DNA of 64,000 nt from Anaeramoeba flamelloides. Lineage: Eukaryota; Metamonada; Anaeramoebidae. The position numbers and the translations under genes are program-made. The stretch covers positions 4,593,001-4,657,000 of the forward strand of contig JANTQA010000070.1 of assembly GCA_027625915.1 (NCBI GenBank). The letters are read 5' to 3'. Position 1 is the first letter of the stretch; each line of letters opens with the position of its first letter. This document shows positions 50,001 to 61,900 of the stretch, in pieces. The notes under the pieces are model-generated. The model was not told the origin of the DNA. It did not search any database and saw only the letters and a list, made by a program, of their open reading frames with translations.

Positions 50001-52346
50001 TCTTCACATTTTTTCCACTCTTGGATATTAACAATGCCAAAATTTGATTTTAATAATTTCATAATTTCTATTTCAAATCGTCTAAACACAAAACAATCCC
50101 TATGACTGTTCTAAATATTTTTAGAAAACTAAATTGAGTTTATAATACTTCTAATGGCTGTGTATCTAGGAACTAACATCGTTTCTAGCCACTCTTTGGG
50201 TTTGAAGACACAAATTTAGCCACTTCAAAATTATCTCTTTACCAGATAAATTGTTTTTTTAACATTTAACCCTTAACAATAAATCCTAATACAAAAATGT
50301 TTTTATAGTAAAATTAATTTTAATATATTTTAAATTCTCTAATCTTCAGCTTGTTTGATTATTGAATAAAGTCACTTTAAAAAAGTGGGTACGATATGTT
50401 TTTCAAAGTTTTACTCAAATTGTTTCATAAGGTGAACCAAAAAGTTTGAATAAAACTTTTTGTAAAACTTTTGTTGCTCAATTTTCAAAATAACAATACT
50501 GGTATTTGGATTTTAAATGGGAATAATTTTCACTTCCTTTTCAATTTCTATTTTGAAATAAGAATTAAACAAGCCACAAATTACAAGCCACCACTTTGTG
50601 GAAAACTCTATTTGTAAAAGAAAAAATGGAAAAGTAAGTGAAAATTTTTTCCCATTTATAATTCAAATAACTTTAAGGACTATTCGAATTTTATGCTCTG
50701 CGAGGGTTGGAATACCATACAGTAAATGGTTCAAATGTTTAAAAAGTTATAGGTTTTGCTGAAAGTCAAAATATTATAAATTTTGGATCTCAAAATATTT
50801 TTTTAATTTACAAACAAATCTTTAATAATTCCAAAAATTGTAATATTTTGACTTTCAGAAAAACCTACAACTTTTTAACAAGTTTTACCATTTACTGTAT
50901 GGTATTCCAACCCTCGCAGAGCATAAAATTCGAATAGTCCTTAATGAAACAATTTTAATTTAAATATCTCATTATTAGGCTAGATAGTAATTATATTTAT
51001 TTACCATTTACCCAACAAGATCAAAATATCGGATTTACGAGATAAAATAGTAGAATAAAAGGATTCAAAAAAAAAAATAAAACAAAATTGGTAAAAATTC
51101 TCTCAAAAAGTGATTTTTGTAAAAAAGTAAAATCAGAAATTTTTAAGTTAAAAACAAAATAATAAAAAACTTTTGTGTAAAATTTGAATGAGACTTACTT
51201 CAAAGAGACACAAGGAAACTGCATAGTGTAATAAAGTGTTTCCTGTTTGTTGGTCAACTGAAGGAACTGCGCCCTCTTGAATTAATTCTTTCAGAGAAGG
51301 CAAGTTATTGCAATGTATTGCAAACCAGAGCGCATCAAGACCTTGTTTGTTTTTCACTTTAGGATCTGCTCCTTCACCAATAAGCTTTGGGATTCTGCTA
51401 TGTTTTTTGTTTAAAATTGAATGATGTAGCGCAGTGTTCCCAGTTTGTGAATCAATTACTTTGTTCATAATTTCATATTTGTCTTTTTCGAAATTTGGAA
51501 GCACGTGCCTTAATAAAAAACTCCTCCCGCTGGATTGGATTTGTGTAATAAAAGAAACTCCTTTTTTGTCTTCCACCCCAAAGGGTGATCCTTTCACCTT
51601 CAGGTAAATAATAAAATCTTTGCCAATTTCTGTCGTGGATGCCGCAAACAAGGCTGGTGTTTTACCTTCATTATCTGTTTCATTAAGATCTAATCGACAC
51701 CTGTCCAAAAGAAGATCGCACAAATCAAAGTTCTGAAAGAAATTATTATTTGTTCAAGGTTTTATTTAAAGAGAAGGGAGATCGCAAAATTACAAATTAG
51801 GAGAGAGTGAGATTTTTTTTGGTTTTTGTTTCGAAAAAGAATGGGGAAAAAAAAAAAAAAAAAAGAAATGGGTTTATTACTTGATTAGCAACAGCATAAA
51901 AAAGAGGTGACCTTCCATCTTGATCTTTAATTGTAGGATCGGCTTTATATTTTAAAAGTAACTTGACAACCTCAAGCTATAAGTATTTATGAAGCGTAAA
52001 AAAAAATTTTATTTTTGCAAAAAATTAAAAGGTTTTTTTTTAATTTTTATTTTTTTTTGTTTTTGTTTTTGTTTTTGTTTTTTGGTTGATGAGCCAAAAA
52101 GTTTCAAGTTAGTTTTCATTTTATGATTTATCCATTTTCTAATTTAAAGAAGAAAATAGAAATTTATTAAAAAAATTATACTTTGCTGCATCTAACTGCA
52201 AGTTGAATTGGGGTCAATCCTTTGTCATTCAAAGAATCTGGTTTTATTTTTTTTTTTAAGATTCCACCACTCAGTAATTTTTTAATTTCTTTTTCTGTTC
52301 CTTCAACAACTGCTTTATGGAGAGGGTACTGTTTTGATTGAGTCAT
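45866..52346 (-). CDS. Ankyrin-repeat and C2-domain protein, four exons, 889 aa
   Basis: Exons are 52346-52182, 51976-51881, 51732-51199 and 47740-45866, all phase 0. Introns are 205, 148 and 3458 bp. Joins fall inside ankyrin repeats and restore them: VRCSK|LEVVKLLLKYKADP, YAVANQ|NFDLCDLLLDR, HYAVSLCLFE|IVDYLRTTQF. About nine ankyrin repeats span residues 5-400 (GNTALHHSIL, GADPKVKNKQGLDALWFAI, GSTPLNLVC, GDSCLHLLAER). An Asn/Asp/Glu-rich linker (about 470-600) follows, then a C2 domain at about 625-740 (LIGVSQLKKVKGNEFYVKV, NPSWDKEYFVF, GDELIGQVTL). The C-terminal 110 residues, with FCILFTWHQSY and a final amphipathic helix, may be a PH-like fold. Only one of the usual C2 Asp ligands is obvious (NPSWDKEY), so Ca2+ binding is doubtful. 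Probably a membrane-associated scaffold; partner unknown. Confidence 0.85.
48505..49166. mobile_element. TAAAC-family MITE, copy 3, internally rearranged
   Basis: 48505-48700 matches the right 200 bp of the family in forward orientation (GATTTATTTGTATTGAT ... GGTGTGTTAAATA ... GAGTTTA). About 48795-49166 matches the rest in reverse orientation (GTTCTTCTGTTTTGAAGAAC ... AGCTGTGTGGAAAATTTTGA). So the two blocks have opposite relative orientation compared with the other three copies. Confidence 0.65.
49255..49452. mobile_element. Degenerate copy of the CAGT MITE (6404-6602)
   Basis: AAAGCACAAACTTTCAAC and its partner GTTCAAAGTTTGTGTCTTTAA, with AAAATCTCAATTTAATGCAC / GCCTTAATTTGGAATTTTT inside, follow the 6404-6602 plan with many substitutions. 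It is clearly older. Confidence 0.6.
49570..50110 (-). pseudogene. Unidentified gene fragment inside the ankyrin-C2 intron
   Basis: Two blocks with normal splice signals: 50110-49838 after TTTAG, ending in GTATAA, and 49772 onward after TTTTAG (65-bp intron). Joined they read NSHRDCFVFRRFEIEIMKLL ... EWKKCEDCDNLTIFCSRNSQ ... IKCNYD|VICQDLFIILDHFEETGFEE. Past KIFINYKK the sense continues in another frame (GTLEAIFFKNHKNYNLSLFGAGVEK, to TAA at 49570), so a one-base shift at an AAAAAGG run is likely. Composition is far more protein-like than the surrounding intron. It lies on the same strand as the host gene and shows no upstream start, so I regard it as a broken fragment. I do not recognise the family. 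Confidence 0.45.
50495..50672. mobile_element. MITE, sister of 40660-40845
   Basis: TGGTATTTGGATTTTAAATG ... AATTTTCACTTCCTTTTC pairs with GAAAAGTAAGTGAAAATTTT ... CATTTATAATTCAAATA. It ends directly against the TTAA of the next element. Confidence 0.6.
50677..50940. mobile_element. Young MITE with 53-bp perfect TIRs and TTAA target sites
   Basis: GGACTATTCGAATTTTATGC at the left and its exact complement at the right begin 53-bp perfect inverted repeats (50677-50729 and 50888-50940). Further near-complementarity (AAAGTCAAAATATTA / TAATATTTTGACTTT) reaches about 105 bp per arm. TTAA at 50673-50676 and 50941-50944 is the apparent duplication, the signature of piggyBac-type insertion. The perfect arms suggest recent insertion. 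No ORF. Confidence 0.8.
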
Positions 52347-53728
52347 ATTTAAAAAGTATAATTACAAATTCTTGGAAAAAAGGTTTTAGAAAAAATGATG
52401 ATTTTCGATTTGAAACAAGATGAAATTAAGTGGAAAAAACCTAAATCGCCTAAAAATTATGGTGTTTGTTATTTGATCTTTTTTTTACTGATTTTTGTGA
52501 AAGTTGATTTTTTGGTTTTTCTCTTTTTTTGAAACTATCAAGAAGTTTATGGTTAAAATTGAAAAAAAAGTATAAATTATCAAAGATTTTAAATTATTCC
52601 ATTCTGTATAGAAAAAAGTTTATATTTAGTAGATCAATTTGCCAAATTTACAAAACAATTAACAAAAAATTGTCAAAGAGGTTTTGATTGTAAGATGGGG
52701 TAGGAAATGAAAATTTTGAAATTTTTTTTTTGCTTATTGTTCAATGAACAATAGAGATATATGAATCTGAAATTATATAAATTTGATGTATACATATTTG
52801 TTAAACACTTATGATCAATTTTGTATGAAGGGAAATCATAACAAGAAAAAATCGCAAAAAATTTAATTTTACCAATGTTGATAATTACAATTCAGTAATC
52901 GGGAAATGGAAAAAACTTAAGTTTTGCTTATGAAAAATTTCTTGACTATAAATATAAAAAATCAAATTAAATTATTTTGAATATATGAGTTTATCTTTTG
53001 ATTAACTTTCCGTCTTTATATAGATTTAACCTAATAGCTTCAGTTTAATGATTTTTAATTTGAAGATTAAGATTATTACATTTTTAAATCACAACAATCT
53101 GCAATTTTCTAATATTGTTTTAGTGTCATTTATCTTCTTCTTAATAATACAAATAAACAGTTTTAAGGGGGTATAAATCTTGTGATATAGAGACTTATTA
53201 ATATTAGGTCAATTAGTCACTCTAAAAATGGACTAGGTTAAGAATTTGATGATTTATACATATTATTTTTTATTGCTAGAGAAAAAAAAACTTAAGATCA
53301 TTATCTATCACTGAAAATAAGGAAATTTTTGTAAACAATAATTTCTAAATATTTTTCAATTTTTAAAAAATCTTTTAGTATGTTAATAAATTATTAAAAT
53401 TAGAAATCTTAAACACCCCAAAAAATGTACTTTATTATAGAAAATCTACTAAATAAAAATATAATTTAAATTATTTCATTCGCCTTTTAATTTTATCAGA
53501 TAATTTTTTTTCTTAAAGTCAAATTGAACAAAAAATACTTCAATAAATAATTAGTTATCTATTCCAAGTAGACTTTGCAAACACCAATTTAATAATTTGA
53601 AATATGTTCTTTCTCTATTTTATTTTTTTTTTTAATTAATTATCATTATATGGCAAATTTATTCTTTAATCCAAAAATTTACTTTGATACAAAGCACATA
53701 CACATACTGATTTTGAGATTTAATTACT
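52347..53728. other. 5' flank of ankyrin-C2 gene, no other gene seen
   Basis: AT-rich, with a perfect ATTGTTCA-TGAACAAT palindrome near 52737. No domain-bearing frame. Confidence 0.55.
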
Positions 53729-54266
53729 TAAACTAAAATTCAAAATCTTCCACACAGCTAAAATGTTCCAAATAATCACAACAATACAATTTTATTCAAA
53801 TTATAGATAATTTTGATTGTTGAAAAATATGGAAACCATTTTTTCATCTTTTAGTTTTTTTTTTCATTTCATTTTTTGAATTACCTAACTTGTTTCTTTC
53901 GATCAAAATTTTTTATAACCATTGATATTGTGGTAAAGTTGAGTTGTTCCATATAGAAGAACTCAAATAAAATTAATTGGTAGTATCTGACCATTTGATC
54001 GATCAATATTCCTAATAGAATTTAAACAAATTTAGTAATGTATTTTTTTGTTGTTTTGCTCTCTCCAAAATTTTTAACACACCCTTGATTTATTTGTATT
54101 GATAATTATTTATTTTTTGTTTTGTGGGCATTGTATTTTATAAACAAGTGTTAACATTTCAATTAGCAAATGGTTCTAATTTGGTATTTCTTTGGGAATT
54201 GATTAAATAAGTTTTTTTCTTCACAAATCGAATTTTGGTGTGTTAAAAATTTTGAATTGGGGTTTA
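53729..54266. mobile_element. TAAAC-family MITE, copy 4 (reference copy)
   Basis: It starts TAAACTAAAATTCAAAATCT and ends TTTTGAATTGGGGTTTA. The inner inverted repeats CCAAAATTTTTAACACACC (54065-54083) and GGTGTGTTAAAAATTTTG (54237-54254) bound the 190-bp segment that is flipped in the 48505-49166 copy. TA at both tips. Confidence 0.85.
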
Positions 54267-56106
54267 CAATGTAATAATCTAAATATAGAAAAGAAAATCA
54301 TTCTATTTTTTTTTTTCAGAATACTTCTCATTTCAATGATTACTATGTAAATTTGCTAATCCAATATAAATTCTTTTTCAGTTAAAGTGGCTAAGTTTTA
54401 TTGGAAGTAATAGAACATATTCTATGGGTTTAATTCATCATACTTCTCAAACTAAAATTTCAATTCTTTAGATCTGAATCATTTTTTCTCATTTTGTAAA
54501 TTTTTTTTTTGTATTTTGATTTTTGCTTTTATTTTTTTTTTTTTTATTTTTTAAAATTAAATTTAAGAAAAAAAAAATATTGAAACTCCAAATTAACATT
54601 AAGAAAAGTGAGTCCTTATATACTCTTTTAAAATTCATACATTTACAAAAAATCTAATTGTCAACAATTTTAATTTCCTAAATAAATTGAGAATTTTGTA
54701 ATAGATGTTCCAATAAAAAGGACCCAAAAATTTTTTTTTTAATTTTTTTTTTTTTGAAATTTTTGGTTTGTTCACGCTTTTCTTTGATGATAATTGACTC
54801 TAATACAAATTTATTATTTCTCTTATTTCTAAACTATCTTAGTTTGATTCTTAAAAAAAAGGAAAATTTTAATTTTTGACTATTCCCTTTGAGTGAAATG
54901 GAGTTTATTATCTTGGTTTCATTGAGTTACTATGTTTAAAATACTTTCTTGTGTAAACCAGAATACGTGAGCTATATTTTTTTTCAAGGCATCAGTGATT
55001 AAACCCCAACACCCAGTATTTTCCAACATTTACCAACGATTGATTCATCCCGTTCATTTGAAACAATAGAAAAAAAAAAAAAACATTATTTAGAATCACC
55101 AAAGTACCATTTATAAATAATACAAAAAACACGAAACTATATTTATGTATATCTAGTATTAAACGATTAAATATATTACAACTTTCATATTATCAGTTTT
55201 ATTATATATTTTTTTCTTTAATGCTATAAAACTTTAAATAAATTGAATAATTTAGAAATTATAAATAATGAACAAAGGATATACTTAATAAGTTCCTTTA
55301 TTTTCTTTTCTTTTCTCTTGTGTGCTTCATTTTTTTTTTTTTTTTTTTTACCTCAAATATTCCATGATTCTTAAATAAAAATCTATATGTCCCTACGACC
55401 CAAAAAACACTAAAAATGAAAAACTGATCAAATACTTTCCATTTATACAATTAAAAAAACAAAATGATAAAATAAAAATAAATAAAGTTTCAATTTAGCT
55501 TTTTCTTGAAAACATTTTTTGCCAAAAACATTGAATTCAGACTTGAAATTATGTATATTTTTAGATACACTATCTTGTTTAAACTCATTTACAAAAACAA
55601 ATTCTAAATTATGGGGAATTTTTTTTCACAAAAGGCACTAATTTGGTCCTCAAATGTTTTTTTTAGTTTTAAATGGTAAAATAAAAAAAAAGTTAAACTA
55701 AAAGGATAAACTTTCTGGAAAAGTATTCTAATTCAATATATTAAGTTATTCTTTGATTTCAAACTTTTCTCAACCCCAATTTTTCAAAAAAAAATAAAAA
55801 AGTGCACACTAATTCCAAAAAATATTTTCTATATTCAAAAGTTGAGAGTGTTTTTATTCTAAAAAAAATTATCCCAGTGTTTAAGTGAATTAAGTTATGT
55901 TCTTAATTTCGAAAAATATTAATCAGAAAAAAATAGTGCTTAATTTTATTAAGGACATATTAAGAAAAGATTATTAAAACCTTTCAAATAAAACGAAAGA
56001 AAATTTAAATCATGGAAATAATTTTTAAACTTTTTTTTTTATTAACCAATTTTCAAAAATTAATGAAAAAAAAGAAAAATAAAACATAAATATCTATTAA
56101 TTTTTT
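54267..56106. other. Intergenic, no gene seen
   Basis: AT-rich, with several poly-T runs and no frame of interest, ending at the RasGAP gene stop. Confidence 0.55.
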
Positions 56107-58924
56107 TTAATAGTTGATAATTTTTTTAAGTTTCTTTATGATTTCTTTATCATTTTTAAATGATTTTAACAGATTAACAATGACATCCTTTTCTAATATT
56201 AAAGTATAAACATTGAAAATTGATTCACTATAATCCTTTTCTGTAAGATCTAATTGATAGAAAAAAAAAGGTGTATTTTTTGTATCAAAATTTAAATGTT
56301 CTTTTTTGTGTTCTTTTATCTTTATTTCTTTATCTTCTTTTTGATCAAAATTTCCTTGATCGTTGTGCTTATCAATTAATCCACTTTCAGTCCCCTTTAT
56401 CTTCTCTTTCTCTTTCTCCTTCTCCTTCTCCTTCTCCTTCTCCTTCTCCTTCTCCTTCTCCTTCTCCTTCCCCGTCTCATCCCCATTCTCCTCCCCCTTC
56501 ACTTCCTCCTTCCCCGTCTCGTTTTCTGTCACTTCAAGATATTTTATATTATTCAAATTAGGATTATCTTCTATTGTAAAAAATTGATTATTATTTTGAG
56601 AAATAACAATTAATTTTTTTCGATTATTATTATTCTTTTTATTAAAATTATCATTAGTCTGGATTGTGAAAATGGGTTGAAGGAGCATATCCATGAAAGA
56701 AAATATTTTGTTTGAATATTCCTTTTCAATTTGTTTACCAATCATTTCGTAATTTTTTTTATATATACCCTTATTAGCCAAAGTTTGAATAATTTTTGAA
56801 ATCGTTATTAAGGTTGATCGAACTCTTGAAGAAATGAGATTTTTTTTTAACTGGAAAATTGTTTCTGGGAAGATTAAAAAAGGAGATAAAAATCTTAAAA
56901 AAAAGAAACAGGATACAATAAAATATTTTGAATTATTAAATTTTTTTTCAGAAATTTTTTCAATTACTTGTAATAACGATCTGATAGGGATAGGAATTTT
57001 TAAGGAATTGATCAAGATTTGATTTAATATTATTGTGATATAATATATATATTTATTTTGGTTCTCAAGAATTTTCTTATCAGTCAATGGTATATTTTCA
57101 TTATTATTTGCAAAGCCGTTATAATTTTGATCGTATTTGATGATTTGCAAATTTAAATCATCATTTATAATTTCATGGATAATGTCTTTCAAATGATTTT
57201 TAATAAATTTTATTCCTAACAAATTAATATAATAAGATAAGGATTTTATAAGTATAGAATCTGTACGGAATAAAGAATTAATATCTAGTGTATTTTTTAC
57301 TTCATTATTAACCAAGGTATTGAAAAAGATTTCTAATTTGCAATTTTTAGAAAAGATTTTAATTAAGGATTGAGAAATAGTATCAAAGTAATCGATTGGA
57401 GAAAAATAAAATAATTTTTTTAAAAATTTAAAATTAAATATTAAATTTAATAAAACATTTTTCATTTTTATCGACAATGTTTTTTTTTCTTCTTTGATAA
57501 ATTTTTTTATTAAATATATATCTTGATATTCAGTTTTTTTAGGATAATTAACTATTATGATATTATTATTATTTATCCAAAATCTTTTATCATTTTTTTC
57601 TATTTGACATTTTTCCTTTTCATAGTTAATTTTAACAATTTTAATCCATTCATGTAAATTTATTTCAATATCACTTTTAATTTCTTGATCATTATCATCA
57701 AATATACCATCAGAACTATCATTAATAACATACGCTATTTTATGATAAATATATTTATCCATATCATCATCATCATCATCGTCGTCGTCATCATCATAAT
57801 CATCATCACACTCATTATAACTGTTGTCAATAACGTTATCATCATCATTGTGATTATTTTTATTTTGATCAATACGATCATCATTACTATTACTATTATC
57901 ATAATTTGAATGATTTTCATTATTATTTTTATAATAATAATAATTAGATATTCCAGGATGTAAAAAAAAGATATGAGATAAAAATTTTTTTCTTGATTTA
58001 CTTAATAAAGCGATATTTAAATTCAATTCTTTCATATCATTATCTATGAAAACCGAATTATTGGATTCCTGGTTATCAAAATTTAACCGTTTGATGGAAA
58101 GTAATGTTTTGATTTGTGAATTATAATCTTGTATTTTCTTTTCTGCCCATGAATCTAAATTAGATAATTTTTGGTAATGTATTTTTTTTTTCTTCAAAAA
58201 GCTCTGTTCATCATCATTATTTTTAAATAAATAGTTCAAGCCTAATTGGAAGTATTGATAATCCCAAATAGCAGTTAGGTGCGAAACCCAATTTAATCTT
58301 GATTTTGTATCTTTGCAAGAAAATTTATATTTTTTATTTTCTAATTTAATCGTAATTAAATGGTATATTATTTTATTATTATTTTCAATTTTTTCAACAA
58401 GTTTGGTTTTAATTAATTGAATGTTTATTAAATCAATTTCCTTAATTGGGCGTAAATCATTTTTTTCAACATATATTTGTAATTTAATACCATCTAATAT
58501 TATCCATCTTTTTTTCCATTTGGTCAATACTAAGGAATTTGAAAATACATACAAATGTCCATAGTAATGAATCGGTATTTTTTTATTTTTTTTGTAAGTT
58601 TTCAAATCTTCAGAATTTTCAATTAAAGGCTGATGAAATTGATATAAATTTTCATTATCAAAATCAAAATTAAATTCATATCTTTGATGTATATCTTTGA
58701 TTGATAAAAAAATGACTTTATTTCTTGGGAATATACCTAGAGTACCATTGTTTAAAGTACCAACAAAATATTCTTTATTAGGAAATAATTTTTGCAATTC
58801 GCTATCAATAAAAACCCAATTATTTTTTTCAATGTTTAAAAATTTAAAATAATTTAAATTTATTTTATTTTTATTATTGTCCCGGTTACTCTCACTGTTA
58901 TTCTTATCATAATCATCGTCGTCG

Positions 58925-58958
<34 letters not shown>

Positions 58959-61900
58959 CATCATTGTCCACAACACTATTAATAATAATATTTTCTTTTT
59001 TTTTCTGATTATTATCATTATTGATTGATTCATTAATATAAGCAACCAAATGATAATTTGGATTATTTTTTAAAAAATGATAAAATTTAATTTTTGCAAT
59101 TTTTGATAATATTTTATTCCTCCATAAATGTAATAATGATATTTTTTTGGTTAAATTAATAATTATTTGTTGAATTTTTGATTCAATATTTAACTGATTT
59201 ATTGTAAATTGAAATAAATCTTTATGGATTTGTTTATCCTTTTCATATTTGTTAATAGAATTTTCAATCCAGTCTAATAAATTTGTATTTCGATTTTCAA
59301 ACAAATAATTTGTTTCAATTTTTTTCTCTTTTAATCTTTCTCTTTCCTTCTTGTCGTCCTTCTTATTTTTATTATTTTCACCTTTTTTTTCATTCACATT
59401 TCCACTCTCTTTATCGGAATCATTATTTTTATTGATTGTTTCGATGGGCGAAAGAAAATAATTAAAATTTTTAACCAAACTGAAATATTTTGTCCATTCG
59501 ACTAATAGTATTGTATCTGTGAAAAAAAATTTAATATCTTTTAAAAATTTAAATTGTAATATTATACAATATTCATCCGTTGAAATTTTCTTTTTGATCT
59601 GAATCAATGAACGAAGATCATATATCTTGTCTGGGTTCAAGTCATTCTCATTATTAAAAATTTGTAAAATCCAACACTTCAAATAGCCCCATTTTTCCAT
59701 TAATTTTAATTTATTTGAATTATTGACATTATTTTGTTTCATGAGATAAATGCTATTGGAATATTCAATTGGAAAATTTAATAAAGAATCGGGGTTTTGA
59801 TCAAAATTATTTAAAATGTTCTTCGTAAAAAATATCGACTTTTTAATTGGCAAATAATGTAAAAGAAAATAATTATAAGAGTTCTGTTTCTCCTTGTCGA
59901 CTTGCCTTTCTATGATATTCGTAGAAGAGAAACTTCTTACTTTGGGTGTGTATTTTTTTAATTTTGATAATTGATTGGGTAAAATAGTTAAAAACCTTGA
60001 AAATTCATAATTTATGTTAATTTTTTGTGGAACAATTAATTTTGTATTTTTATTTGGAATGATAACAGTTTTCAAATTTTTATTTTTTATTTTGATATTT
60101 AATTTATTAATATTTTCGATAAATAAATAAAAATTATTTATATCATAAAAATTATCATTTTTATTAACACTATTATTATCAATAGAATTTTTTTTTTCAA
60201 ACTTATTCTTATCATCATCATCATCATCATTGCCGATTTCCTTGTTTAATTGTGGTAAATTGTTGATTTCATTTTCTTTAATTATTATATAATTATTATT
60301 TTGATTAATGAATTCTTTGAAATTTTTTAATTTTTTATGATTATCAATTAGATTTAAATTGATATCCTTTAGTACAAATAATTTACATAGCCTGCTAATC
60401 AAAAAAATTTTCCAAACTTTATAAATATTGATAATTTTAGTAATGCTATTGCTATTAAAAGAATTTTGCTCCATATCTTTTTTTAAAAGCAATTTAAATC
60501 TTTGAATTTCTGATCGAAACCAATTTATGATCACTAAATATCGTTTTTTTATTTGGAAAAAATGTTGAAATTCCACTGGTGACAATAATAGTATTATATT
60601 TTTTATTAACAAAAAAAAATTAATCCAATCTTTAAATTTTTTATAAGAATTCACTTGGCAAGAGAATTCAGCATTTTTAAAATATAAATTGAAATCATAC
60701 TTGTCCCTTTTCAAAAATTTTGAATTCTTTTCAATTGATATAAAATTAAATAATGGGATAATTTTTTCACAACTATTTTTTTTTAATATGATTAAAAACC
60801 AATTATAAATTATAAATGTTTTTTTGCTATAATTACCTAATTTATGATCATTTTCCAAATAAATGTAATCATCTAAGAAAAGTGGTAAATCTATATTTAT
60901 ATTTAAATTCTCTTTAAAGTTTTCCTTTATAATATCCACCATTTTTTTTTTATTATGATCCATTTTTTGCACCTTGTTATCATAACTGTCTTTCTTGCCA
61001 CCACCACCACCAGTATTAATACTATTTCGATTAGAATTATCAAATGATGATAAATTATTAGTTATCTTTTTTGTTTCGGGCTTTTTATTAACATCGCTTT
61101 CATCTATTTGATCATAATAATTTGATAAATTTTTTTTTATTATATTTTTATAAAACTCAATTTTATGGATTGGTTCTTTGAATTGATCAAATAAATTATT
61201 TTTGATTTGGATTTTTTTGGGATTATTTAATAAAAAAAATGAATTTAAATCTGAATCTTCCGTTTGTCGTCTTTGTAAAATATTTTCAGGTTCCGAAGGT
61301 TTTACAAATTCAACATTTTTTAATTGGACTTTCCCAATTTTCATTTCATTGTTTTGCGCTGATACGATAACATTATTCTTTGACTTTTTTATTAAAATTA
61401 AAAATTCATTTTTTTTATAGGACAATAAATTATCGTTATCTGACTTGAAAGAATTTAAACAAAATAATCTCATTCTGTTATCTACATTATTTTCAATATG
61501 TAACCTGGCTAATTTACTTAATAATTTTTTTTTCCAAGTTTTTAATAACGCAATTTGTTCAGTCACTGAACGTTTTATTTGATAATTTTTTTTCTTTTCT
61601 TTTCTTTTTTTAAAAAAAATTTTATCCATTTTTAATTTTGTATTTTTTTGCAAATCAATTAATGTTATTTGCAATTTATTTAATTCGGCATCGATCCAAT
61701 TCAATAATTGATGAAATTTTCCTTCTCGTTCTGATTTATTCTCGCCAATGGTAATTGGAAGGGTTAATTCTTGAAACAATTTGCACATTTTGAACATATT
61801 AAACCATTCAATTATCTCTTTATGGGTTTTTGCTTGGAATGTTTTGGTCAATTCCCCTTTCAGTCTTAATTTAAATTTTGTATTATTTAATGAACTGGAA

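Noticed and set aside
56271-56587. Ser/Pro and Ser/Phe repeat frames on the plus strand
   Set aside because: Antisense of the (GAGAAG)n repeat in the RasGAP exon.
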